A stretch of DNA of 64,000 bases from Actinomycetes bacterium (GTDB lineage: Bacteria; Actinomycetota; Coriobacteriia; Coriobacteriales; UBA8131). Below the pieces are notes generated by a model, which saw only the letters and a program-made list of their open reading frames with translations, was not told the DNA's origin and did not search any database. Positions within the stretch are counted from its first letter, which is position 1; each line of letters starts with the position of its first letter. Positions 16,811 through 25,908 of the stretch are shown piece after piece. The stretch lies in contig WRGR01000039.1 in NCBI GenBank assembly GCA_009787085.1, positions 1 to 64,000 on the forward strand, read 5' to 3'. A program made the translations under genes and the position numbers.

Positions 16811-17353
16811 ATGTCGGACAAGGAGCGCTTGGTCGAAGAAGCGCCAGGCGAAGTTGACGCAAACTCAATAGACAGCCCTAACGTTGCTGCGACTGACGGC
16901 TTGTTCGACGAAGAGCACTACTTGGATGGCAACTTTGTAAAGAAGATCGACGGACAAGGCCGCGTTTTGATGCCACCAGAGTTTCGGAAATTCTTTGAGG
17001 GCAAACCACTCGAGATGGTGCGCTGCTCTTATGACAATTGCCGGTTCTTGAAGTTGATGACCAAACAGAGCTATTTGGCGTGGGAGGAAAGCTTCTTTCA
17101 AGAGGTTGGCGGCTTCAAGCAGTCCGACCCGGCAATGTTTGCCAAGAAGGCGCAGTTGCGCTTGATGAAGGAGCCAGTTGCGGTGGACGGTTTTAACCGT
17201 TTGCGGATTCCGACGGCACTCCGGGATTATCTGGCGTTGAAAGACGATGTGACCTTTATCGGTCTCGGCGACTGTGTGATGGTCATGACCCCCAACAGTG
17301 CCGATGCACTGCTCAATGGTCCTGAGATCCGAATTGAGGCCTCCGCTGCCTGA
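16811..17353 (+). CDS. mraZ: Transcriptional regulator MraZ with N-terminal extension
   Basis: FVKKIDGQGRVLMPPEFRKFF, GFNRLRIPTALRDYLAL; about 40 extra acidic residues at the N-terminus. ATG at 16811; the ORF track start is 16805. Confidence 0.85.
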   Translation: MSDKERLVEEAPGEVDANSIDSPNVAATDGLFDEEHYLDGNFVKKIDGQGRVLMPPEFRKFFEGKPLEMVRCSYDNCRFLKLMTKQSYLAWEESFFQEVGGFKQSDPAMFAKKAQLRLMKEPVAVDGFNRLRIPTALRDYLALKDDVTFIGLGDCVMVMTPNSADALLNGPEIRIEASAA

Positions 17354-17485
17354 AGCTGGGCAGTGCGGGTTTAAGGAGGCGGCAGGTTTTTGACGGCGTG
17401 AATCGGCAAGGCCGAGACCGGCAAGTCATGGGGAGGCTATTGCAATAGGTTCTGGGGAGGTTTTGACATCTGTATTCTCAGGCAC

Positions 17486-17595
17486 GAGGCCCGCTTCGGG
17501 GCTTCGATGCAAAAAACGGGGAGTCTGGGGAATCGCATCCCAAACACTGTTGAGGCAAAATACCACAAAAACAGCAAGCCTCACCCAGACTCTTC
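17486..17595 (+). ncRNA. Candidate structured leader RNA between mraZ and the ftsL-like gene
   Basis: Hairpin GAGGCCC-loop-GGGCTTC (17486-17505); nested helices GAGTCTGGG (17521-17529)/CCCAGACTC (17584-17592) and TGAGGC (17551-17556)/GCCTCA (17578-17583). Confidence 0.35.
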
Positions 17596-17730
17596 AAAAA
17601 AATGACTGAGAATCAGCAATGTTCAAGCCGAGGCGGCAGCCAAGGCGGGTGTTGGTGAAGAAATGGCGGTCAGCTGCTGGGGTATGAGTCCAAGGCGAGC
17701 AGGGGCAATCAAGGAAGTTAAGGTGTGGAA

Positions 17731-18189
17731 ATGGCAGAATCAGTACGTCAACTAGGTGATTATTCACAATATCGCCAAGGGGCCGCCCGCCAAGGCGCCG
17801 CCCGCCAATGGCCAGCGCCTTCATATACGCCCGAGCCACAATGGCAAACGCCCCCGAACATCAAGGAGATACCGGGCGGCAAACTGCGGTCGGCGAGTGA
17901 GTCCCAGAGGGTTCCTTTGGCGATCAAGGCTGCCCTTGTTATGGCCTTCATGATTTTGTTAGCTGCCATGATTACGACGGTCGGCATGTGGGACCTCAGC
18001 TCCAAAGCCCGGTACAGTCAAAAAGCGGCCAGTGCTCGGATCTCGGCGCTGAATTCAAGTGGCAGCATTTTGGAGGCTGAATATTCAAAATTAACCAACC
18101 CCCAAAACATCCAGCAGCAGGCAGCTGAAAAACTCGGCATGTCAGAAGACACCGACCCGGAGTACTTGCAGGCCGAGGTTAGCCGATGA
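17731..18189 (+). CDS. FtsL/FtsB-like small bitopic division protein
   Basis: Short N-terminal tail, single TM AALVMAFMILLAAMITTVGMW, then a coiled segment; position before ftsI. Confidence 0.6.
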   Translation: MAESVRQLGDYSQYRQGAARQGAARQWPAPSYTPEPQWQTPPNIKEIPGGKLRSASESQRVPLAIKAALVMAFMILLAAMITTVGMWDLSSKARYSQKAASARISALNSSGSILEAEYSKLTNPQNIQQQAAEKLGMSEDTDPEYLQAEVSR

Positions 18190-20219
18190 ATAAGAAAAAT
18201 ACCAAAGCTCTCAGGCTCGACCGCTATCAGATCATCTTCGGGGTGACGATAGTGGTGGCTTTCTTGCTTCTGATCCGCTTGGTTCAAATACAGATATTTG
18301 CTGCTGACAGCCTAGCGCAAGATGCCCAGAATCAGCGCACGGCCATAGCGAGTTCTAAAGCCAAACGCGGCACCATCTATGACCGTAACGGAGTTGCCCT
18401 GGCCACCTCGGTAGATAAAGTCTCAATCTATGTCAACAAAAATCAGATGAAAAACCAGCGGGAAACGGCGACTGCTATAGCTCAGGTCTTAGGTGGCAAG
18501 GTCGTTGACTGGGAACAGAAGATCAGCAACAGCGGGGTCAACAGCGACGGTCAAGGGGTTGTCAATGTCTGTTTGTTGCGTTTCGGCAGTGCCGATTTAG
18601 AGAAGAAGTTCGATAATTATCGGCAGCAGTTAAAAAAGCAGTCACAGGATGCCTCAAACTCAGTCAACAACCTCTCTACTAGCCTCTATAACACCTTCGC
18701 CATTAGCAGTGACGGTCATGACTATGTGGTGCAGCGTGCTGAGGCTTTGGACTGCATCAATTTCGATCACGAGTACCAGCGGGAGTATCCTTATAAATCG
18801 ATCGGCGCACAGGTTATCGGTCGTGTGGACCCCGAAAGCGGACACGGATTGAGCGGCTTGGAGAAAGAGTACGACAGTATCCTCAGCGGTCAAGACGGGG
18901 TGGTGTACGAGGAGGTCAGTGGCGACGGTGTGCCACTTCCTAACGGTGAGCAGAATGTCAAACAGGTTGGCCGGGACGGGGACAGTATCACTGTATCTCT
19001 GGACATCGAGGTGCAACAGAGTGTGGAGAGTCTCTTGGCCAAGTATGGCAAACTCGGAAAAGCCAAAGCTGGCAATGTGGTGTTGATAGATGGCGGCAGC
19101 GGCGAAATATACGCCGCCGCTTCCCTGCCCTTGCTGGACCGGGACAACATCACTGCAGAAGACGTCCAAGCTGGTGCCATCAACCTGCAAGGTATTACGC
19201 GTGGCTATGAGCCGGGGTCAACAATGAAGTCTGTGGCCACTGCTGCCCTTTTAGAAAACGGGGCCGTGAAGCTGAGCAAGCGGATACTCGTTCCGGACAA
19301 CCGGTTTATCGACGGCTATCCGGTCGGGGACTGGTATGACCATCCTGCCCAGATGATGGATCTGCGGGCGATACTTGAGCACTCATCCAATGTTGGCATC
19401 TCCATGCTCTGCGAAAGCCTGAGCAAAGAGCAGCTGTACGACTATTACTGTAAAGCTGGTTTCTATAGTCCTACAGGTGTAGACTATGTAGGTGATGGTC
19501 TGAAAGAGCCTGATGTTTATGATTATGTGCCGCTGGAACAGTGGTCGGCTGTCAGGCTCGCCAATGTCACCTTTGGTCAAGGGTTGTATGTTACCAGTTT
19601 GCAAATGGCCAGTTTCTACGGGGCGATTGCTAACGATGGGGTTCGCTGTCAACCGCATTTCCTGATCAGCAGCACCTCTGCCAACGCACCGGTTCTTACC
19701 AGCTCCAAACGCATCATGTCTTCGGCCACTGCCAGCACTATGACTGACTTGCTGAAAAGTGTAGTAACGGATGGCACGGGTAAACCAGCCGCTGTGCACG
19801 GCTACAGTGTAGCCGGCAAAACTGGCACTGCTGAGGTCGCCAACCCCAACGGCGGCGGTTACAGTGGCAACATAATAGGTTCGATGGTCGGCTATTTTGC
19901 CAACTCGGACTGCAAGCTGGTTTGCATGACATCTATGGATGACCCAGAGATAGTCGGGGTCGCTGTGGCCCCCAAGCCGCTGTTTGCTGCAATCATGGGC
20001 TATGTGGCCAACCGCTATATGGTGGCACCTGACCCCGCAGCAGCTAAGTCCGGGGGCAAGGTTGCCAACGGCGGCGCTACGGGTGGCGCCGCCAGTTCCA
20101 GCGCTACGACGGTTGGCGGCAGCGCTAGCAGCCAAGCTGCTAGCAGTACCGCTGCTGGCAGCACCACTGCCGCCAATGCCACAGCCAGCAGCACCCCGGC
20201 AACAGACAGTGCCGAGTAG
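18186..20219 (+). CDS. ftsI: Division transpeptidase FtsI/PBP2 family
   Basis: KRGTIYDRNGVALA, EPGSTMKS (SxxK), EHSSNVG, GKTGTAEV; Ala/Ser/Thr-rich C-terminal tail. Confidence 0.93.
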   Translation: MNKKNTKALRLDRYQIIFGVTIVVAFLLLIRLVQIQIFAADSLAQDAQNQRTAIASSKAKRGTIYDRNGVALATSVDKVSIYVNKNQMKNQRETATAIAQVLGGKVVDWEQKISNSGVNSDGQGVVNVCLLRFGSADLEKKFDNYRQQLKKQSQDASNSVNNLSTSLYNTFAISSDGHDYVVQRAEALDCINFDHEYQREYPYKSIGAQVIGRVDPESGHGLSGLEKEYDSILSGQDGVVYEEVSGDGVPLPNGEQNVKQVGRDGDSITVSLDIEVQQSVESLLAKYGKLGKAKAGNVVLIDGGSGEIYAAASLPLLDRDNITAEDVQAGAINLQGITRGYEPGSTMKSVATAALLENGAVKLSKRILVPDNRFIDGYPVGDWYDHPAQMMDLRAILEHSSNVGISMLCESLSKEQLYDYYCKAGFYSPTGVDYVGDGLKEPDVYDYVPLEQWSAVRLANVTFGQGLYVTSLQMASFYGAIANDGVRCQPHFLISSTSANAPVLTSSKRIMSSATASTMTDLLKSVVTDGTGKPAAVHGYSVAGKTGTAEVANPNGGGYSGNIIGSMVGYFANSDCKLVCMTSMDDPEIVGVAVAPKPLFAAIMGYVANRYMVAPDPAAAKSGGKVANGGATGGAASSSATTVGGSASSQAASSTAAGSTTAANATASSTPATDSAE

Positions 20220-20231
20220 TAGGGATCACCG

Positions 20232-21281
20232 ATGGCTGCTCTTGTCCAGTATCCGACCTTCCTGCTCTTTTTAGCAATCTTCGTAGCAATGGCCTTAGCC
20301 ATGGTGCTGCTGCCGATTTGGATCCGCATTCTTCGTTTTAAACAGATTGGACAGCAGGTTCGTGCTGATGGGCCACAAAGACATCTAGTTAAACAGGGGA
20401 CACCTACCATGGGCGGCGTGGTTATCCTCTTGGCCATGTTGCTGACGGTGCTGGTCTTGGCACAGCCTACCAACCAAGTGGATCTAGTACGCTTGTTGCT
20501 GATCAGCGGTGCCACGCTGATAGCCGGTGTTATCGGCTTGATAGACGACCTTTCGAAGGTCTTCAAAGAGCGCTCCTTAGGGCTGCGTCCGAATGCCAAG
20601 ATGCTGACAATGACAGTCGTTTCCGTTACGTTTTGTTTGACAGCGGTAAATTTGGGAGATATCGCCCCTACCGTAAGTATTCCCCTTGGGCCGACTTTCG
20701 ACTTAGGTGTTTTGACCAGCTCCATTCCCTTGGCTGGTGGAGTTTTGAAAATACCCTGGCTTTACTTGGTGTTCGTCTTTTTGCTGATGGCTGGGTTGAC
20801 CAATGCCGTGAACTTGACGGATGGTTTAGACGGCTTGGCCGGCGGTACAGTGATGATCGTGATGGTGGCGATAGCGGCCATAGCTTTTCGAGCTGACCTT
20901 ATAAATGTTGCTATATTCGCTGCTGCGGCTACTGGTGCCTGCGTTGGTTTCTTATGGTTTAACAGCTACCCTGCCGGCATCTTCATGGGCGACACAGGCT
21001 CTTTCGCGTTGGGAGCGGCCTTCGCGGCCATTGCCGTGATTACCAAGACCGAGGTCATCTCGTTGGTGGTGGGCGGTATCTTCATCATCGAGGCGTTGTC
21101 TGTGATTATCCAAGTGGCGTATTTCAAATTGACGCGCAAGCGGGTTTTCCTGATGGCACCACTGCATCATCACTTTGAGCAAAAAGGCTGGAGCGAAGTG
21201 AAAGTAGTGATCCGGTTTTGGATTATCACGGCTCTTTTTGCCAGCATCGGCTTTGCAATGTATTTTGGGCAGAGTTTGTAG
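20232..21281 (+). CDS. mraY: Phospho-MurNAc-pentapeptide transferase MraY
   Basis: GTPTMGGVVIL, LTDGLDGLAGG, FMGDTGSFALG, LMAPLHHHFEQKGWSEVKVVIRFW. Confidence 0.96.
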   Translation: MAALVQYPTFLLFLAIFVAMALAMVLLPIWIRILRFKQIGQQVRADGPQRHLVKQGTPTMGGVVILLAMLLTVLVLAQPTNQVDLVRLLLISGATLIAGVIGLIDDLSKVFKERSLGLRPNAKMLTMTVVSVTFCLTAVNLGDIAPTVSIPLGPTFDLGVLTSSIPLAGGVLKIPWLYLVFVFLLMAGLTNAVNLTDGLDGLAGGTVMIVMVAIAAIAFRADLINVAIFAAAATGACVGFLWFNSYPAGIFMGDTGSFALGAAFAAIAVITKTEVISLVVGGIFIIEALSVIIQVAYFKLTRKRVFLMAPLHHHFEQKGWSEVKVVIRFWIITALFASIGFAMYFGQSL

Positions 21282-21313
21282 GGAAGGTGCATTACGGAAA
21301 GGAGAAGTGTGCT

Positions 21314-23218
21314 ATGAAGCAGACGGTTTTGGGCGAGGCATGTTCCAGTGCCCGGTGGCAGGGCTTTGTAGCCCGGATACTGGGACACTACAAGCCGGCG
21401 CAAATGCTCATCGTAGTGGTCGCGGTGTTGGTTGCCTTTGGTCTGGTAATGGGCTTCTCTGCTTCCTTCGTACAAAACAGTGACGGTACCAAGTTCTTGG
21501 TCAGCCAGGCAATCTACATGGCTGCCGGTTTGTTGGCTATGTTCCTGATAATCCTTGTCGGCGGCTGGGTTTTTCGTAACCACCGCCTAGCTTGGCTGGT
21601 CGTTGTCGCCGGGCTATGGCTTGGCAGCCTTGTCTTGATGGTCTTAGTGCAAACATCGCTGGGGGTTGAGGTAAACGGAGCCCAGCGGTGGCTCGATTTG
21701 CCCGGTCTGCCCCTTTTCCAACCTTCGGAATTTGCCAAGATAGCCGTGATCCTGTTCTCGGCGGCTCTGATGGAACGCATCCGCGACAACGATGAGTGTT
21801 GGGCGATCTGGGCGCTGTTCATCAGTAACGCGGCAATACTGTTGTTGGCTATTATGCAAAACGATATGGGATCGACCCTTTTGATATACATCGGTTTGCT
21901 GGCGGTGCTCTGGTTCGGGGATCTGCAGATTTTTGCCACTGGCTGGCGTTTCTTTGCTTCTATTAGTTGCTATGTTCTGTTGGCGGTGCTAGCCTGTTTG
22001 GCATCACTTTTGCTGCCAGGTTTTCGGCAAGCCCGCTGGGCGGCATTCTGGGCACCGATGAGCCAAGTGTCGGATCTTCCCTACCAGATCAAAAACGGTT
22101 TTTATGCCCTTGGCGACGGCGGCTTGACAGGCTTGGGGCTAGGACTTTCCAAACAAAAGTATTTTTATCTGCCATTTGCCTCTAGCGATTCGATTTTCCC
22201 CGTTGTTGGCGAGGAGCTAGGATTGATTGGTGCTGTTGCCGTAATACTGTTGTTTCTCCTGTTGGCCTTCTATGGCTTACGGGTCGCCAAGCAGGCCGGC
22301 AGCACTGGTGGCCAGATGTTGGCTGGTGCGGCCACAACTTTGATAGTCATGCAAGCTTTGATCAACATTGCCTCAGTGACCGGCGCAGGCCCGATGACCG
22401 GCAAGACACTGCCTTTCTTCAGTACTGGCGGTTCGTCGATGATCGTCACTTTGATCTTAGTCGGATGCATGCTCCTAGTTGCCTTCTTTGACCCGGAAGA
22501 GCAAAGGCATATTGCCCGTCGGGATGCCTTGCGCTTGGTGCCGGGCGGCTCTGGGGGCGGCGTGTCGCCATCGCTGGCAGCAAGGCCGCGTGCCGGCAAG
22601 GCAGTGCCGACGTCAGCCCTGGCGAATGCCCCGCGACCCGCAGCCCCTCGTTTGCGGGTGGTCAGGGGAAGCAGGCAAGTTGTTGGTGCTGGAGTTTCGA
22701 TAGTATCATCCAGAGAGATGCCAGCCATGAAGAAGAAGGGAAAACCGACTGCTGCTACTGCGGCCTCGACGACCGCACACTCCCGTAACGCATCTGAAAA
22801 GGGTTTCTGGCCGCTGCCGGGCCGGAAAAGCTTTCCGGTTGCTGAGGATCGCACGGCCAGTGCCGCTGCCAACCGCCGTCTCGCCCGCGCCGTCGCGGAA
22901 TCCGGGCCACGCCCCCCTCGCCCTGCTGCCAGTCACATTGCTAGCCGCCCTGGCGGCTCTAGGTGCCAGGTGAATGGCCGATCTGTCTCTGCTCGCTCCC
23001 ACGGCACATCGAACAGGCACCAGCCTGTATCCTATGCCGCTACGTCGCGCACCCATGCCTCCACAGGCCGGCTTCAGCCTGCCAGTGTCTGCCGTCCGTT
23101 GTCTGCCGGCTCTTGGCGCACTGGCTCCGGGGCATCGCCTCGCTTGCGGGCCGCCACTTCCAGCTACATGCGCTCTGGTCAGTCAGCATCTAACGGGCAA
23201 CGGCTGCGGGACTATTAG
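21314..23218 (+). CDS. ftsW: Division protein FtsW with long basic C-terminal tail
   Basis: FLVSQAIYMAAGLL, GAQRWLDLPGLPLFQPSEFAKIA, FPVVGEELGLIGA, LPFFSTGGSSMIVTLILVG; about 240-residue R/S/A-rich tail. Start set to ATG 21314. Confidence 0.93.
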   Translation: MKQTVLGEACSSARWQGFVARILGHYKPAQMLIVVVAVLVAFGLVMGFSASFVQNSDGTKFLVSQAIYMAAGLLAMFLIILVGGWVFRNHRLAWLVVVAGLWLGSLVLMVLVQTSLGVEVNGAQRWLDLPGLPLFQPSEFAKIAVILFSAALMERIRDNDECWAIWALFISNAAILLLAIMQNDMGSTLLIYIGLLAVLWFGDLQIFATGWRFFASISCYVLLAVLACLASLLLPGFRQARWAAFWAPMSQVSDLPYQIKNGFYALGDGGLTGLGLGLSKQKYFYLPFASSDSIFPVVGEELGLIGAVAVILLFLLLAFYGLRVAKQAGSTGGQMLAGAATTLIVMQALINIASVTGAGPMTGKTLPFFSTGGSSMIVTLILVGCMLLVAFFDPEEQRHIARRDALRLVPGGSGGGVSPSLAARPRAGKAVPTSALANAPRPAAPRLRVVRGSRQVVGAGVSIVSSREMPAMKKKGKPTAATAASTTAHSRNASEKGFWPLPGRKSFPVAEDRTASAAANRRLARAVAESGPRPPRPAASHIASRPGGSRCQVNGRSVSARSHGTSNRHQPVSYAATSRTHASTGRLQPASVCRPLSAGSWRTGSGASPRLRAATSSYMRSGQSASNGQRLRDY

Positions 23219-23226
23219 GGCAATCG

Positions 23227-24651
23227 ATGGATCTGAGCTTGGCGGATGTCGTTACGGCCAGTGGTGGCACCACGGTGCTCGCCGCCCCGGACGGCTGCCG
23301 TCGGATTCGTAACCTCAGTTGGGATTCGCGGCGGTTGGATGCCCAGACGGCCTTCCTTGCCCTGCCTGGAGAGCATTTTGACGGCAATGATTTTTTGAGT
23401 GAGGCGGCGGAGCTGTCACCGCTGCTGCTGGCCAGCCGCCCGACCACAGTTGCCGAGCGTCAGCGGGCCTCGGAGTTGGGTGCCGCTCTGGTGGAGCTGC
23501 AAGACCCCGAGTGGGCATTGGGGCAGATTGCCCGCTGCTGGCGCGGCAAGCTGGCAGCCAAGGTCATTGGCATTACCGGCTCCAGCGGCAAGACATCGAC
23601 CAAGGAACTGTTGCGGGTGGTTTTGGCCACGGCCTATCGGGTTTCAGCCAGTCCCGGCAACTTCAACAACCTGCTGGGGCTGCCAGCGGCGCTGTTGGCT
23701 ACGGATGCAGACGCTGAGGTGCTGGTATTGGAGATGGGCATGCAGCACTTTGGCGAGATCGCCCGTTATGCTGAGATTGCCGGACCACAAGTGGCTGTGC
23801 TGACGAATATTGGCTCAGCGCATCTGGAGATGCTCGGCAGCCGGGAGGCGATCGCTAGGGCGAAGGCTGAACTGCCGGGTGCTTTGCCAGACGGCGAAGG
23901 GCTAGTGGTGGTGAATGGCGACGACCCTTACACCCCTTATGTGTTGGCTGTCAGCGGTGCTGAGGCGCGGCAGTTGACGGTGCTGCGCTACGGGTTGGCT
24001 GAGGCTAACCAGGTTCGGGCGACTAATATTGTCTATGACGGAGATGGTCGGCCATGCTTCGATATTTGCTTCCCGGACACACTGGTCAAACAGCTGCAGT
24101 TGCAGCTGCAAGGCGAGCACAGTGTGCTGAATGCTTTGGCCGCCGCCGCCGTAGCCTGGAAACTGGGGGTGCCAGTGGACGTATTGCGGTCTGCCTTGGA
24201 GCAAAGTCGGCCGCCGACGCAGCGTCAAGAAGTGATCGAGCTGTCATCGGGTACGCTGATAATCAACGATTGCTATAACGCCAACCCAGAATCGATGCGC
24301 GCCGCCTTGACGACCCTGCAGCGCACCCGTCCGGAAAGCCCGCATATTGCGGTACTTGGCGACATGGGGGAACTGGGGCCTAGCGAACAGCAGCTGCACA
24401 CTGATCTGGGTGCCGAGGCGGCGGATTTGGGGCTGGCGCTGCTGGTTTGTGTGGGCCAGAAGGCTGCGTGGATCGCTGCAGGGGCTCGCCAAGGCGGCAT
24501 GCCCCCAAGCTCGGTGTTGTACTTTTCCGACTGGCAGGAAGCTGTTGATCGCTTGCTATCGATACTTGCCAGCAGAGCGGTTATACTGGTAAAGGCTTCG
24601 CGCTCAATGGCTTTGGAGCGTATTACCCAGGCACTTATCGATAGCTATTAA
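23227..24651 (+). CDS. murF: UDP-MurNAc-tripeptide:D-Ala-D-Ala ligase MurF
   Basis: GITGSSGKTSTKELL, INDCYNANPESMRAAL. Confidence 0.95.
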   Translation: MDLSLADVVTASGGTTVLAAPDGCRRIRNLSWDSRRLDAQTAFLALPGEHFDGNDFLSEAAELSPLLLASRPTTVAERQRASELGAALVELQDPEWALGQIARCWRGKLAAKVIGITGSSGKTSTKELLRVVLATAYRVSASPGNFNNLLGLPAALLATDADAEVLVLEMGMQHFGEIARYAEIAGPQVAVLTNIGSAHLEMLGSREAIARAKAELPGALPDGEGLVVVNGDDPYTPYVLAVSGAEARQLTVLRYGLAEANQVRATNIVYDGDGRPCFDICFPDTLVKQLQLQLQGEHSVLNALAAAAVAWKLGVPVDVLRSALEQSRPPTQRQEVIELSSGTLIINDCYNANPESMRAALTTLQRTRPESPHIAVLGDMGELGPSEQQLHTDLGAEAADLGLALLVCVGQKAAWIAAGARQGGMPPSSVLYFSDWQEAVDRLLSILASRAVILVKASRSMALERITQALIDSY

Positions 24652-24678
24652 GCACCCTCAGAGGGAGAACACGGTAAC

Positions 24679-25908
24679 ATGGCACAGACGGGGAACGCAG
24701 ATTTTGTCCCTCTGATTTTTGCTTCAGATATCAATGTTTACAGTGTCGCCCGGGCTTTTCACGAACAGTACGGTATTGTCAGTGCTGCCATTGGCAAAGT
24801 CGTCTCGGGTCCCGTGCGCTATAGCTCTATCGTCGACTACCGGCCTCACCCCCAAGCCGATTCAGCGGCTGTATTGCCCAGGCTGGTTCGGGATTTCGCT
24901 GCCGCCCACTCCGAGCAGCGGGTTATTGTCTTAGGCTGTGGCGACAACTACGTGCGTCAGATCAGCATTGCCAAGCCAGACTTTCCGGAGAATGTTGTTG
25001 CCCCCTACTTGGACATCGATGAGCTTGACCGCTTGGCCAACAAAGAGCATTTCTACCGACTCTGTGAGCAGGCTGGGGTGGTCTACCCGCGAAGCTTTAT
25101 CTGCTCTGGGCCTCTGGACGATCATTTACAACTAGAGTTTGACGCTCCGTATGTAGTTAAGCCAGCCAACAGTGTTTCTTGGTGGCAACACCCCTTCAAA
25201 GGTCAACGCAAAGTGCATCTGGTGCAGATGCCCGATGACTTGAAAGCCTTGCTCTCGGCAATTTACGCTGCCGGTTATCCGGACACCATGATCATCCAGG
25301 AGTATATTGGCGGCGGTGATGCTGCCCTGCGGGTGCTGACCCAGTACTTTGACCAAAATGGGGTGTTAAGGCTGTCTTGTGCCGGGCAGGTGCTGTTAGA
25401 AGAGCACACAGCTCATGGCATCGGCAACAGTACAGTGATCTTGAGCGAGCCTCATCCGGCGCTTGCCCAGCAGTTAGCAGCGCTGCTCCAGAATGTCGGC
25501 TATCGTGGCTTTGCCGCTTTTGATGTCAAGTTCGACCACCGCGACCAGTGCTTCAAGGTGCTGGAAGTGAACACCAGGCAGGGTCGCGGCAACTATTATG
25601 TCACCGCTGCCGGCATCAACATTGCCCGTCACTTGGCTGAGGACGTGGTATATGGGAAGGGGCTTGACCCAGAACTTGAGGGCCGCCGTGCCTGTTGGTC
25701 GCTGCTGCCGCACCGGGTACTTTTAGAGGCTGCCGCCACCGCTGGGCTAAAGGACGATGTCCAAGCTCTGAAAGATGCGGGGCAGGTGATAAGCCCGCTG
25801 GTCTATGCCGCCGACAAAAACCTGATGCGCTCTTTTTGGATATGGAAGTACACCAAGCGCCTGACCCGTAACTATGACGAATGGCAGCGTGAACTGGCCG
25901 ATGCCTGA
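24679..25908 (+). CDS. ATP-grasp ligase, COG3919-like; candidate D-aspartate ligase or carboxylate-amine ligase
   Basis: VPLIFASDINVYSVARAFHEQYGIVSAAIGK; ATP-grasp core PYVVKPANS, MIIQEYIGGGD, FKVLEVNTRQGRGNYYVTAAGIN; embedded between murF and murE. Confidence 0.75.
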   Translation: MAQTGNADFVPLIFASDINVYSVARAFHEQYGIVSAAIGKVVSGPVRYSSIVDYRPHPQADSAAVLPRLVRDFAAAHSEQRVIVLGCGDNYVRQISIAKPDFPENVVAPYLDIDELDRLANKEHFYRLCEQAGVVYPRSFICSGPLDDHLQLEFDAPYVVKPANSVSWWQHPFKGQRKVHLVQMPDDLKALLSAIYAAGYPDTMIIQEYIGGGDAALRVLTQYFDQNGVLRLSCAGQVLLEEHTAHGIGNSTVILSEPHPALAQQLAALLQNVGYRGFAAFDVKFDHRDQCFKVLEVNTRQGRGNYYVTAAGINIARHLAEDVVYGKGLDPELEGRRACWSLLPHRVLLEAAATAGLKDDVQALKDAGQVISPLVYAADKNLMRSFWIWKYTKRLTRNYDEWQRELADA

